In this document: piece by piece, positions 9,577 to 18,503 of the stretch
Numbering within the stretch: position 1 is the stretch's first letter
Layout: each line of letters begins with the position of its first letter
DNA from: Streptomyces hundungensis
GTDB taxonomy: Bacteria > Actinomycetota > Actinomycetes > Streptomycetales > Streptomycetaceae
Reading direction: 5' to 3'
Length of the DNA: 64,000 nucleotides
Assembly (NCBI RefSeq): GCF_003627815.1
Contig: NZ_CP032698.1
Location: 6,076,001-6,140,000, forward strand
The notes under the pieces: model-generated
Told to the model about the DNA's origin: nothing
Databases searched by the model: none
Seen by the model: the letters and a program-made list of their open reading frames with translations, nothing else
Made by a program: the position numbers and the translations under genes

Positions 9577-11028
9577 ATGACGACCACGGACGCCTCCGAT
9601 GAAGAACTCGTCGCGGACGAGGGGACCCCACGGCAGCTCGTCTCCTGGGTGACCCTGGGCCTCATGACGACGGCATCCGTCGCGAGCCTGCGGCCCTCGC
9701 CCTCCATGGCCATCTACGGCCTGGCCGCGATCTTCCTCTACCTCCTGCCGGCCGTCGTCTTCCTGCTCCCGACCGCGCTGGTCGGCGCCGAACTGGCCTC
9801 CGGCTGGACCGGAGGCATCTACCGCTGGGTGAGCGAGGCGCTCGGCAAACCCCTCGGCTTCCTCGCCGTGTGGTGCCAGTTCGCCATGACGATCGCGTAC
9901 TACCCGAGCCTGCTCGCCTACGTCGCCTCGACCTTCGCCTACGTCATCGACCCGAGCCTGGCCGAGAACGGGCTCTATGTCGCCATCGTCATCGTAGTCA
10001 TCTACTGGACCGGCGTGTGGATCTCCTCCCGCGGCACCAAGACCGTCGCGGGCCTCAGCTCGATGGGACTCGTCATCGGCACGCTCGTGCCCGGCGTGGT
10101 CCTGGTCGCCCTCGGCTTCGTCTTCCTCGGCCAGGGCAACCCCTCCGCCGCCCCCATGAACGCCTCGCACTGGCTGCCCCCGTGGACCGGGCTCGCCAGC
10201 CTGGTCCTGATCGTCAACAACTTCCTGTCGTACGCGGGCATGGAGATGAACGGCGTCCACGTCTCCTCGCTGCGCGACCCCAAGCGCGAGTACCCGAAGT
10301 CGATGTTCCTGGCGACCGGCCTGGTCCTGCTGATCTTCATCCTTCCGGCCCTGGCCATCTCCTGGGTCATGCCGTCCTCCCAACTGAGCCTCACGGCCGG
10401 CCTGATGCAGGCCTTCCAGGCGTTCTTCGACCACTTCCACATCGGCTGGATGACCAAGGTCGTCGGGGTGATGCTGGTGGCCGCCGCGCTCGGCGGCATG
10501 CTGACCTGGCTCGCCGGACCGGCCAAGGGACTGGTGCTCCTGTCGCGCCAGGAGGGGTATCTGCCGCCGTTCCTCCAGCGGTTGAACCGATACGGCACCC
10601 CGCAGAACATCATGGTCGCGCAGGGCGTCATCACCACCCTGATCGGCATCCTGTACGCCTTCAGCGGTGACGTGTCGAGCGCGTACTGGATGTTCTCCGT
10701 CATCACCGTCCAGATCTATCTGATCGCCTATCTGCTGATGTTCGTGGCGGTGGTCCGGCTGCGCAGGACCCGGCCCGAGGTGGAGCGGGGCTTTCGGGTG
10801 CCCGCCGTCGCCTGGGTCGCGGGCATCGGGTTCGTGGCGTCGGTGGCCGCGCTGTTCATCGGGTTCGTGCCGCCGGACCAGTTCGGCGGACAGCCGCTCT
10901 GGCGCTATCTGCTGATCGTCGGCGGCGGTCTGCTCGCGCTCGGCGTCCTCGCCCCGCTCGCCTTCCTGAAGTTCCGCAAGCCGAGCTGGGTACATCCGGA
11001 CCACCAGCGCCCCCTGCCGCCCCCGTAA
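9577..11028 (+). CDS. APC-superfamily amino-acid permease
   Basis: Cytoplasmic-membrane transporter of 483 residues with about 12 hydrophobic segments, of the amino acid-polyamine-organocation superfamily. The glycine-rich ASGWTGGIYRWVSEALG segment and the conserved NNFLSYAGMEMNGVHVSSLRDPKREYPKS-type region (TM6 and its loop, near residues 208-240) resemble the glutamate:GABA antiporter/YjeM branch. I chose the ATG at 9577; the frame runs 46 codons further upstream without a convincing start. The substrate is unknown; glutamate or a related amino acid is a guess from the branch. Confidence 0.88.
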   Translation: MTTTDASDEELVADEGTPRQLVSWVTLGLMTTASVASLRPSPSMAIYGLAAIFLYLLPAVVFLLPTALVGAELASGWTGGIYRWVSEALGKPLGFLAVWCQFAMTIAYYPSLLAYVASTFAYVIDPSLAENGLYVAIVIVVIYWTGVWISSRGTKTVAGLSSMGLVIGTLVPGVVLVALGFVFLGQGNPSAAPMNASHWLPPWTGLASLVLIVNNFLSYAGMEMNGVHVSSLRDPKREYPKSMFLATGLVLLIFILPALAISWVMPSSQLSLTAGLMQAFQAFFDHFHIGWMTKVVGVMLVAAALGGMLTWLAGPAKGLVLLSRQEGYLPPFLQRLNRYGTPQNIMVAQGVITTLIGILYAFSGDVSSAYWMFSVITVQIYLIAYLLMFVAVVRLRRTRPEVERGFRVPAVAWVAGIGFVASVAALFIGFVPPDQFGGQPLWRYLLIVGGGLLALGVLAPLAFLKFRKPSWVHPDHQRPLPPP

Positions 11029-11041
11029 CCTTGGTCCCACC

Positions 11042-11719
11042 ATGTCCCGCAGTGGTGTACGACCCCGCCCCGTGGCCGCTCTGCTCGCGCTCGGCGCCCT
11101 GGCCTACACGGCCTGGGTGCTGGAGCTCGTGTTCCACACCGGACTCGACCCCATCCAGGCGTACGTCAGTGAACTCGCCGCCGCCGACCAGCCGTTCGGG
11201 GGCCTGTTCCGCGCGACCGACCTCGGCGCGGGGCTCCTCGTACTGGCCGGCGCGGTGTGCGCCCTGGCCCGCTGCGACCGGCGGCGCTGGCCACTGCTCG
11301 GCTGGTTCGGCCTCGCGCTGTTCGGCGCCGCCACGGCCCTCGACTCCCGGCTCCCGCTGAGCTGCGCGCCCACCGCCGACCCGGTGTGCGCGGCCCGCGA
11401 AACGGCCGGCCTGGTCCCCGCGACCCACACCGCGCACGCGGTGAGCAGCAGCCTCGCGATGGTGGGGGCGCTCCTGGGCGTACTCGCCCTGACCGTCGCG
11501 GCCCGCCGCTACGGATGGTGGCCACCGCTCGCCGCCCTCGGCCCCGCCCTGGTCGCCCTCGAACTGGCCGCCACCGCCTGGACGTTGACCTCCGTCGCCG
11601 CCTTCCAGGCGGGCCGGGGCACCTGGGCGCTCGGCGCGGGCCAGCGCCTCCAAGTCCTGCTGGTCGCCATCTGGTTGGGGGTGTTGGCGTGGAGCGTGGC
11701 CAAGGAGAGCCGCAAGTGA
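11042..11719 (+). CDS. DUF998-family membrane protein
   Basis: 225 residues with six or so hydrophobic segments and few charges, matching the DUF998 group of multi-spanning membrane proteins of unknown function. It begins 13 bp after the permease gene. Its stop overlaps the GTG of the following hydrolase by 4 bp (GTGA), so the two are almost certainly co-translated. The pairing suggests a shared membrane-linked task; none is established. Confidence 0.8.
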   Translation: MSRSGVRPRPVAALLALGALAYTAWVLELVFHTGLDPIQAYVSELAAADQPFGGLFRATDLGAGLLVLAGAVCALARCDRRRWPLLGWFGLALFGAATALDSRLPLSCAPTADPVCAARETAGLVPATHTAHAVSSSLAMVGALLGVLALTVAARRYGWWPPLAALGPALVALELAATAWTLTSVAAFQAGRGTWALGAGQRLQVLLVAIWLGVLAWSVAKESRK

Positions 11720-12537
11720 GGCCCGTGGGGAGGTTTCTGCGCTGGGGTGGGGTGGCGCACCATGTGGTGGTCGAGGGGGCCGGGCCGGTGGTGGTGCTCA
11801 GCGCGGGCCTCGGGATGAGCTGGTTCGACTGGGATCCGGTGATGCCGTTGCTCGCCCCCCACCACACGGTCGTACGCTTCGACCGCCCCGGGCACGGCCT
11901 TTCCGGGCCGGCCGTGGCGCCGCCGACCGCCGCGGGGGAGGCGGGGCGGATCGCGGGGCTCCTGGACGGGCTGGGCCTGCCCGGTCCCGTGACGGTGGTC
12001 GGCCACTCCATCGCGGGGTTCCACGCGGAGGCCTTCGCACGGCTGCATCCCTCCCGCACGGCGGGGCTCCTCCTGGTCGACTCCAGCGTCGAGGAGCGCG
12101 CTCGGCCGCCGGCCGCCCTTCCCGCGCGGCTCGCCCTCGCCCGCGCGGCGGGCTCCCTGCTCGGCCACGCCGGCGCGCCCGCCGCGCTGGGCCCCGCGGC
12201 CCGCCGCGCCGTGGTCCGCGCGTCGCGTACGGGCGGGGGTGATCCGGCTCCGCGGGATCTGGTGCGGCTCTGCTATCGGGGTGGGCGGGTGTGGCGTGGC
12301 CTGCTGCTGGAGAACGCGACGTACGGGTCGGTGGCGGCCGAACTTCTGTGTTTGCGGCGGGAGTTGGAGCTGCCGGCCTGCCCCGCTACGGTGCTGGCGG
12401 GTGGGGCCGGCGGGCCGCGCTGGGTTCGGCGTCAGCGGGGCCTTGCGGGGGTGCTGGGGGCGAGGTTCGCGGTCGCGGAGGGCGCGGGGCATCTGCTGAT
12501 GCTGGACGCGCCGGGGTCGCTGGCGGGGCTCCTCTAA
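11716..12537 (+). CDS. Alpha/beta-hydrolase fold protein
   Basis: 273 residues. An oxyanion-hole region (VVLSAGLGMSWFDWDP) precedes RFDRPGHGLS and the nucleophile elbow GHSIAG (Ser near residue 98); a catalytic His lies in EGAGHLLMLDAP near the C-terminus. This is a serine hydrolase of the lipase/esterase/peptidase type with unknown substrate. The GTG start at 11716 overlaps the DUF998 stop, so translation is coupled. The open frame continues upstream but there it is a shadow of the DUF998 gene. Confidence 0.85.
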   Translation: MRPVGRFLRWGGVAHHVVVEGAGPVVVLSAGLGMSWFDWDPVMPLLAPHHTVVRFDRPGHGLSGPAVAPPTAAGEAGRIAGLLDGLGLPGPVTVVGHSIAGFHAEAFARLHPSRTAGLLLVDSSVEERARPPAALPARLALARAAGSLLGHAGAPAALGPAARRAVVRASRTGGGDPAPRDLVRLCYRGGRVWRGLLLENATYGSVAAELLCLRRELELPACPATVLAGGAGGPRWVRRQRGLAGVLGARFAVAEGAGHLLMLDAPGSLAGLL

Positions 12538-13128
12538 CCCCGGGCCCCTTTGCCCACCCACCCGCCCGTGACGGGGGTTGGCTGGTTCCGGGCCCCCTGG
12601 GGCTCCGCCCCAGACCCCGGGCACCTCGCCCACCCACCCGCCCGTGCAGCGGGTTGAAGGGTTCGGCCCCTGGGGCTCCGCCCCAGACCCCGTATCGCGC
12701 CTTAAGGGCGCTCGTCCTCAATCTCCCCCAAGGCCTTAAGGGCCAGGGGGGACCCCCATGACAGGCTGAGGTGCTGGCCCGCACCGAGCAGTTAGGGGCG
12801 CGGGGAACTGCGCGACCAGCCACGCACGGCGTGCAGACGAAAACGGGTTTTCTTGGGGGCGCGAGGAACTGCGCGAGAAGCGACCACGGCCCGCAGACGA
12901 CCGAGGATTTTAGGGGCGCGAGGAACTGCGCGAGAAGCGGGCACGGTCTGCACATGACCGGGGGTTTTGGGGGCGCGGGGAACTGCGCGAGAAGCGGGCG
13001 CGGGCCGCGGTGGGAGGGCGATCCACGCCCCCGGAGGGTTTGGGGAAGGGGCGGGGTGGGGCGAAAAACGCCGAACGCCCCGCCCCCGGCCGGAAGTGGC
13101 CAGGGACGGGGCGAACCCCCGGATGGGG
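12538..13128. repeat. Intergenic repeat cluster, no gene
   Basis: This 590-bp gap between convergent genes has no credible gene. It holds two copies (12597-12618, 12670-12691) of a 22-bp hairpin element with a CTGGGGC/GCCCCAG stem and TCC loop. Then come four tandem copies of a larger unit starting at 12795, 12856, 12913 and 12970 (steps 61, 57, 57). Each contains GGGGCGCGRGGAACTGCGCG followed by ASMAGCSRSCACGG. The same two elements recur at 43.7-44.1 kb after glnE. They look like a dispersed, REP-like Streptomyces intergenic family; the function is unknown. Confidence 0.75.
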
Positions 13129-15087
13129 TCAGCGGCGGAACGGGTTGGTGTACGACGCCACATAGCCGGGCGCGGGCGAACCCACCCCCGTCACGTCGTC
13201 GTACCCCCGCGTCGCCACCAGCGAACTGTCCTTGCCGAGCGACCGCACGGACGTGAGCAGCCCGCCCGACGCGTCGACGCTGTTGGCGAAGTCGACCCGG
13301 GCGACCGCGAGGTCACGGGCCGCACCCAGCGGGTGGTCCGTCACGTCGTGGTAGAGCCGGGAGTCGAAGCGCGCGTAGATCGACGGGTTCGCGAACCCGA
13401 TCGGGGAGCGCTGCGCCTGCTGGGCGAGCGCCTGGACGCCCGCGATGACCGGCGCGGCCAGCGAGGTGCCGCCGATGCGGTACTCGTCGTACTTCACCGA
13501 CTTGTCGGGCCACGACTGCGTCTGGCCCACCAGGAACCCGGTGTTGGGGTCGGCCACGGCCGCGATGTCCGGAACCGTACGCATCCGGGTCGCACCGTTC
13601 GCCTTCGCCAGCGCGTCCGGCACGACGTGACGCTGGTAGAACGGCTGCTTCACCGTGGAGCTGGTGCCGCCGCCCGCGCCGCTGGTGTACGCGCCGGGGA
13701 AGTTCACCCAGCTCTTGCCGTCGGCGGACAGGCTGGCCTTCTCGGTGCCCCAGCCGGTCTCGAACTGGTACTTGTCGTTCTTGCCGACCGCCAGCGAGGT
13801 GCCGCCGACCGCCGTCACCCACGCCGAGTTGGCCGGGGTGTCGACCTGCTTCTTGCCGGTGTTGGCGACCTCGTCGCCGTTGTCGCCGGAGGAGAAGTAG
13901 AAGCCGATGCCCTCGATCGCGCCGAGCTTGAACGTCTGGTCGTACGCCGCCGCGACGTCCGGGGTCTCGTTGGCCTCGATGTCGCCCCACGAGTTGGAGA
14001 CGATGTCGGCCAGGTGCCGGTCGACGACCTTGTTGAGGGCGTCGAGCAGATCCGGGTCGTTGCAGGACGCGCCGCCCACGTACACGATGTTCGCGTCGGG
14101 CGCGACCGCGTGCACGGCTTCGACGTCCAGGGACTCCTCGCCGTACCAGCCGGACGCGTCACACGCCTCCGTGCTGTTGTAGTCCGCCGGGAGCACCTCG
14201 GTGTACTGGCCCGTCTTGTAGGGCTTGTCACCGTTGCGCTTGGCGTACTGGGCGGCGTCCGAGGCCATGGTCGGCGAGGCGTACGCGTCGGTGATCGCCA
14301 CCGTCACGCCCTTGCCGGTGTACTCGCCCGCGCCGTACGCGGCCCGCAGCTGCTGGCCGGTGTAGCCGTGCACGGCGTACGGGACCTTGCCGCCGTACGC
14401 GTCCGGCAGCGTCTTGGCGACGTTGGAGCCGTAGTACGTGGAGAACGGTCCCGCGTTGCGGAAGCCGGCGCCCGGACCCGGAAGGGTGTCCTGGTGGGTC
14501 GCCTTGTGCGGCGCGTTGTCCAGACCCGTCACCGTCAGAACGGCGCCGGCGAGCGCGTTCGGCGCCGACGCGTTCTTCGCGGGCGCCCGGTAAGTCCGGT
14601 TGCCCTTGCGGTAGTTGTGGAGCTGGGTCGCGAACGCCTTCTGCGCGGCGGCGACGTCACCGGAGACCGAGATGTAGTGCTGGTTGGAGCCCGTGACGGT
14701 CAGCCCGGACGACTTCAGCCACTGGGTGACCGCGTCGATCTGCTCCTGGGTGGCGCCGAAGCGCTGCTGCGCCTGCGCGGTGCTGAGGTACTTGCCGTAC
14801 GACGGCGACCGCGGGTCGGACACGGCCGCGGCGTACGCGTCGAGGCCCTTCGCATCCCGCCCGGCGAGGTACACCCGGGCGTCGACCTTGGTGGATGCGG
14901 ATGCGGCGCCCTGGTCGGCGGAGCCGGTGGCCCAGGTGGGCTGGGTGCCCGCGAGGGCGGCCCGTCCGCCGGGGACCGGGTCGGCCGCCTGGGCGGACGG
15001 TATGCCGAGGGCGAGCGCGCCGGCGAGCAGTGGCAGTGTCGCTGCCATGCTCACACCGGCGCGCCGCCTGGCGCGGCTAATTCTCAT
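13129..15087 (-). CDS. Secreted sedolisin (S53) serine-carboxyl protease
   Basis: 652-residue secreted pro-protease. An Arg-rich signal peptide (residues 1 to about 36, ending SAQA) is followed by an S53 activation prodomain (about 60-210). The catalytic domain has the ES(L)DVEAVHAV region with the Glu/Asp pair, a conserved acidic oxyanion-hole region (SSGDNGDEV), and the serine motif GGTSLAAPVIAG near residue 545. Sedolisins act at acidic pH. I chose the ATG at 15087 because AGGGGG lies just upstream and it gives a clean signal peptide. It is monocistronic. Confidence 0.92.
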   Translation of the reverse strand: MRISRARRRAGVSMAATLPLLAGALALGIPSAQAADPVPGGRAALAGTQPTWATGSADQGAASASTKVDARVYLAGRDAKGLDAYAAAVSDPRSPSYGKYLSTAQAQQRFGATQEQIDAVTQWLKSSGLTVTGSNQHYISVSGDVAAAQKAFATQLHNYRKGNRTYRAPAKNASAPNALAGAVLTVTGLDNAPHKATHQDTLPGPGAGFRNAGPFSTYYGSNVAKTLPDAYGGKVPYAVHGYTGQQLRAAYGAGEYTGKGVTVAITDAYASPTMASDAAQYAKRNGDKPYKTGQYTEVLPADYNSTEACDASGWYGEESLDVEAVHAVAPDANIVYVGGASCNDPDLLDALNKVVDRHLADIVSNSWGDIEANETPDVAAAYDQTFKLGAIEGIGFYFSSGDNGDEVANTGKKQVDTPANSAWVTAVGGTSLAVGKNDKYQFETGWGTEKASLSADGKSWVNFPGAYTSGAGGGTSSTVKQPFYQRHVVPDALAKANGATRMRTVPDIAAVADPNTGFLVGQTQSWPDKSVKYDEYRIGGTSLAAPVIAGVQALAQQAQRSPIGFANPSIYARFDSRLYHDVTDHPLGAARDLAVARVDFANSVDASGGLLTSVRSLGKDSSLVATRGYDDVTGVGSPAPGYVASYTNPFRR

Positions 15088-15228
15088 GTAACCCCCTGCG
15101 TGAGGTCTTCGCCTGCTGCACATGCGCTGTCTGATGCGCGCATGTACTGCGTCACTCTTGTCAGGAACGGTTCATGCGGGGGGCATGTGATCACCAAGAA
15201 ACGCCAAAGAGCGTTTACCCGTGCTCAG

Positions 15229-15268
15229 TTGGCGCGTCCATTGGTGCGTCACTTGGTGCGTCAGTTGG
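15229..15268. repeat. 12-bp tandem repeat, 3.3 copies
   Basis: TTGGCGCGTCCA, TTGGTGCGTCAC, TTGGTGCGTCAG and a final TTGG run head to tail across the stop codon of the DUF305 gene. The last copy includes the stop. It may mark replication slippage; no function is evident. Confidence 0.6.
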
Positions 15269-15902
15269 TTTTCGGCGTTACGCCCCTTTTCCTCAGCATC
15301 TGCGCCATGAGGTCGATTTCGGAGTGCTGGGAGTCGACCATGCCCTGGGCCAGCCGCTTCTCCGGGCCCACCGTGCAGCGCCGTACACACCCCTCGGCCA
15401 TGTGGATGCCGCCCTTGTGGTGCTCGGTCATCAGCTGGAGGTAGAGCACCTCGGCGTCCCGGCCGCCGAGCCCCCGCAGCCGGTTCAGGTCGGCGTTGGT
15501 GGCCATGCCCGGCATCAGCGCGCCGTCGGCGCCCGGCTCCATCGCCATGCCCATCCAGGCCATCGGCGCCTGGGACGCCTCGTTCTTCGGCAAACCCCAC
15601 AGGTCGAGCCAGCCGAGCATCATGCCCCGCTGGTTGGCCTGGGTGTTGGCGATGTCGTACGCGAGGCGCCGTACCTCCTCGTCCGAGGTGCGGTCGCGCA
15701 CGATGAAGGACATCTCCACCGCCTGCTGGTGGTGCGTCGCCATGTCGCGCGCGAACCCCGCGTCGGCCGAAGTTGCCTCAGGGGTACGGGGTTTGGCCTC
15801 GGCGGCGCTTCCGTTGCCGCCCGAGGAGACGAGCACCGCGGCCGCCGCGAACACCATCGCGAGCGCGAGCGCCGCGGTGAGCCCCCAGGAGCGGCGGCTC
15901 AC
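15261..15902 (-). CDS. DUF305 exported Met/His-rich protein
   Basis: 213 residues. An N-terminal signal or anchor segment (about 7-32) is followed by two DUF305 signatures: FARDMATHHQQAVEMS near residue 50 and LMTEHHKGGIHMAEG near residue 158. Between them lies a methionine-rich stretch (MAWMGMAMEPGADGALMPGM). Paired His with Met clusters is typical of extracytoplasmic metal, often copper, handling in this family, but metal binding here is inference. The GTG start at 15902 overlaps the stop of the upstream DUF3105 gene by 4 bp. Confidence 0.85.
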   Translation of the reverse strand: MSRRSWGLTAALALAMVFAAAAVLVSSGGNGSAAEAKPRTPEATSADAGFARDMATHHQQAVEMSFIVRDRTSDEEVRRLAYDIANTQANQRGMMLGWLDLWGLPKNEASQAPMAWMGMAMEPGADGALMPGMATNADLNRLRGLGGRDAEVLYLQLMTEHHKGGIHMAEGCVRRCTVGPEKRLAQGMVDSQHSEIDLMAQMLRKRGVTPKTN

Positions 15903-16615
15903 CGCTCATCCAGCCCGCCGGTGCACGGGGCGCCGGGCTCGGGCGTCTGGGGGCCCTCCACGTACCGGGTGAAGAACTGGTTCACCCGGGGGTCGTCCGC
16001 GCTGTCCACGGTGAGCTGCTTGCCCCAGGCGCTGAGCATGATCGCCCCGGCCTGGTCCTGGTAGGGGCTCATCAGCGAGTACGGCGTCACGGACACCTTG
16101 CCGCCCAGCTTCTTCACATCGGCGGCGGACGCCTTGTCCGTGTAGGTCACCCACACCGCGCCATGTTCCAGGGAGTGCACCGCGTTCACATCAGGAACCG
16201 GCTTCTGGTAGACGACGCCGCCGCAGTTCATCCACACCGCGGCGTGGTCGCCGCCCACCGGGGGCGTCATGGGGTACCGCACCGGAGTCGTCACATGGTT
16301 GCGGGTCAGCTTCTTGGTGTCCCAGTCCTTCTCGCCGGCGATCGGTGCGCCCGCGTCGCCGGACCCCTGCCCCGACGCGTCACCGGACCCCCGCGCCGAC
16401 GGCTCCGTCCGGGGCGCGGCACTCGTGCTGCCGCTGTCCTTCATGGTGCTGAACTTGTACACCCCGAAGCCCACCAGGCCCGCGACGACGAGCACGGCCG
16501 CGGTGACGGAGCTGATCGCCACGATCGTCTCGCGCCGGCGCCGGGCCTGCCGGTTGCGCTGCTGCTCCTCTATGTGGGCCCTGCGGGAGGCGTGGTAGTC
16601 GTCCTGCATGGTCAT
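15899..16615 (-). CDS. DUF3105 single-pass membrane protein
   Basis: 238 residues. A charged, Arg-rich cytoplasmic head (about 1-30) precedes one transmembrane helix (about 33-55), a low-complexity Gly/Ser/Asp linker and a DUF3105 domain (about 95-235). DUF3105 landmarks are HVTTPVRYPMTPPVGGDHAAVWMNCGG and SLEHGAVWVTY. The family function is unknown; it regularly sits beside DUF305. I chose the ATG at 16615; an ATG two codons later is equivalent. It is coupled to the DUF305 gene by a GTGA overlap. The longer upstream frame lacks the composition of coding sequence. Confidence 0.87.
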   Translation of the reverse strand: MTMQDDYHASRRAHIEEQQRNRQARRRRETIVAISSVTAAVLVVAGLVGFGVYKFSTMKDSGSTSAAPRTEPSARGSGDASGQGSGDAGAPIAGEKDWDTKKLTRNHVTTPVRYPMTPPVGGDHAAVWMNCGGVVYQKPVPDVNAVHSLEHGAVWVTYTDKASAADVKKLGGKVSVTPYSLMSPYQDQAGAIMLSAWGKQLTVDSADDPRVNQFFTRYVEGPQTPEPGAPCTGGLDER

Positions 16616-17109
16616 GTGTCGTAACGTCCTTCGCATCGGGGGGAGTTGGGCCGGGGCGGCCGGGGTCGCGGGGCCCGCTGGCTCCGCAGGACCTGAAGGA
16701 CGTGCGGATCCGGCGCGCGCGGCCGGCCCCCGAACCGCGGGAAGGCGGACCTCGCGCCGTCCGTCGCCGGGCAGAGCGGGAGTGCGCCGAACGGCGTCAC
16801 CATGGCGCTCAGCGGCACCACGGGACGCGGCACGCGCGTGAGCCTCGCTCCCCCCATGGGCGCAGATCGTAGGCGAGGGAGCGCGGGGCGGTGCGGGCCG
16901 GGGGGCGTACCGGCCGACAGTCGGGGGACCCGACAGGGGGCGGGCCTTCGCGGGCCGCGCCGGCGACGGCGGCGGGATGGACGTGCCGCACGTCATACCG
17001 GGTGCGTAATGTGGAGGTAATCCGGCGCCTCGATACTGAGGATTCCCCCGCCGTCCCTCTCCCGGAGGGACAGCGGTGCACAGGCCGTCTGAACTGCAAG
17101 GATGTGGCT
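16616..17109. other. Divergent intergenic region before glnA2
   Basis: This 494-bp gap separates the DUF3105 gene (-) from glnA2 (+). It must hold both promoters, but I cannot assign -10/-35 boxes confidently. Short open frames here have no convincing start or domain. AAGGA (17098-17102) is the Shine-Dalgarno sequence of glnA2, 7 nt before its ATG. Confidence 0.5.
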
Positions 17110-18471
17110 ATGGACAAGCAGCAGGAGTTCGTGCTCCGGACTCTCGAGGAGCGCGACATCCGGTTCGTGCGCCTGTGGTTCACCGATGTGCTGGGCTTTT
17201 TGAAGTCGGTGGCGGTCGCCCCGGCCGAGCTGGAGCAGGCCTTCGACGAGGGGATCGGCTTCGACGGCTCGGCGATCGAGGGCTTCGCCCGCGTCTACGA
17301 GTCCGACATGATCGCCCGCCCGGACCCGTCCACCTTCCAGATCCTGCCCTGGCGTGCCGAGGCCCCCGGCACGGCCCGGATGTTCTGCGACATCCGGATG
17401 CCGGACGGCTCCCCGTCCTTCGCGGACCCGCGCTTCGTCCTCAAGCGCATCCTGGCCAAGACCTCCGACCTCGGGTTCACCTTCTACACCCACCCCGAGA
17501 TCGAGTTCTTCCTCCTGAAGGACAAGCCGCTCGACGGCACGCGCCCCGTCCCGGCGGACAACTCGGGCTACTTCGACCACACCCCGCAGAACGTCGGCAT
17601 GGACTTCCGCCGCCAGGCCATCACCATGCTCGAATCCATGGGCATCTCGGTCGAGTTCAGCCACCACGAGGGGGCGCCGGGCCAGCAGGAGATCGACCTG
17701 CGGTACGCGGACGCGCTGTCCACGGCCGACAACATCATGACCTTCCGCCTGGTCATGAAGCAGGTGGCCCTGGAGCAGGGCGTCCAGGCCACTTTCATGC
17801 CGAAGCCGTTCTCGGAGTACCCGGGCTCGGGCATGCACACCCACCTCTCCCTCTTCGAGGGCGACCGGAACGCGTTCTACGAGTCGGGTGCCGAGTACCA
17901 ACTCTCCAAGGTGGGCCGCTCCTTCATCGCGGGCCTCCTCAAGCACGCCGCCGAGATCGCCGCGGTCACCAACCAGTGGGTCAACTCCTACAAGCGCATC
18001 TGGGGCGGCTCGGAGCGCACGGCGGGCGCCGGCGGCGAGGCGCCCTCGTACATCTGCTGGGGCCACAACAACCGCTCGGCCCTGATCCGGGTCCCCATGT
18101 ACAAGCCCGGCAAGACCGGCTCCTCCCGCATCGAGGTCCGCTCCCTCGACTCGGGCTGCAACCCCTACCTCGCCTACGCCCTCCTCCTCGCGGCGGGCCT
18201 CAAGGGCATCGAAGAGGGCTACGAACTCCCCGCGGGCGCCGACGACGACGTCTGGGCCCTCACCGACGCCGAACGCCGAGCGATGGGCATCGAACCCCTC
18301 CCGCAGAACCTGGGCGAGGCGATCACCCTGATGGAACGCAGCGAACTGGTAGCCGAAACCCTGGGCGAGCACGTCTTCGACTTCTTCCTGCGCAACAAGA
18401 AGCAGGAGTGGGAGGAGTACCGCAGCGAGGTCACGGCGTTTGAGCTGCGGAAGAACCTGCCGGTGCTGTAG
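17110..18471 (+). CDS. glnA2: Glutamine synthetase-like ligase GlnA2
   Basis: 453-residue class I glutamine synthetase fold. Visible landmarks are GFDGSAIEGFARVYESD, the metal-site E in THPEIEFFLL, HHEGAPGQQEIDLRY, the His in GSGMHTHLSLFE and NNRSALIRVP. The family usually forms gamma-glutamyl amides using ATP. Its position between nadE and glnE matches glnA2 of Streptomyces coelicolor, reported as a gamma-glutamylpolyamine synthetase. The segment equivalent to the adenylylation loop reads DDDVWALTDAER, with Trp where adenylylatable enzymes have Tyr (NLYDLP). An integrative element occupies its 3' end: the last ~29 codons lie in attL. Confidence 0.93.
   Translation: MDKQQEFVLRTLEERDIRFVRLWFTDVLGFLKSVAVAPAELEQAFDEGIGFDGSAIEGFARVYESDMIARPDPSTFQILPWRAEAPGTARMFCDIRMPDGSPSFADPRFVLKRILAKTSDLGFTFYTHPEIEFFLLKDKPLDGTRPVPADNSGYFDHTPQNVGMDFRRQAITMLESMGISVEFSHHEGAPGQQEIDLRYADALSTADNIMTFRLVMKQVALEQGVQATFMPKPFSEYPGSGMHTHLSLFEGDRNAFYESGAEYQLSKVGRSFIAGLLKHAAEIAAVTNQWVNSYKRIWGGSERTAGAGGEAPSYICWGHNNRSALIRVPMYKPGKTGSSRIEVRSLDSGCNPYLAYALLLAAGLKGIEEGYELPAGADDDVWALTDAERRAMGIEPLPQNLGEAITLMERSELVAETLGEHVFDFFLRNKKQEWEEYRSEVTAFELRKNLPVL
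18385..18470. repeat. attL: left attachment repeat within the glnA2 3' end
   Basis: 86 bp repeated directly at 30888-30973 with five mismatches. A 38-bp block is identical (18385-18422 versus 30888-30925), then come four mismatches, eight matches, one mismatch and a 35-bp identical block (18436-18470 versus 30939-30973). The match ends with the stop codon (TAG here, TAA in the other copy). It flanks a 12.5-kb element whose integrase lies 79 bp away. The 38-bp block is the most likely crossover core. Confidence 0.88.
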
Positions 18472-18503
18472 GCGCAGGTCAGGGCGTTATTGGTCCAGAA
18501 CGC

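Noticed and set aside
12795..13005. Regular repeat-spacer pattern resembling a short CRISPR array
   Set aside because: Repeats are imperfect, merge into the spacers, and no cas gene lies in the window. The unit also occurs singly elsewhere.
16612..16857. Minus-strand frame of 81 codons upstream of the DUF3105 gene
   Set aside because: Pro/Arg-rich with no domain, and it overlaps the expected promoter and start of the DUF3105 gene.
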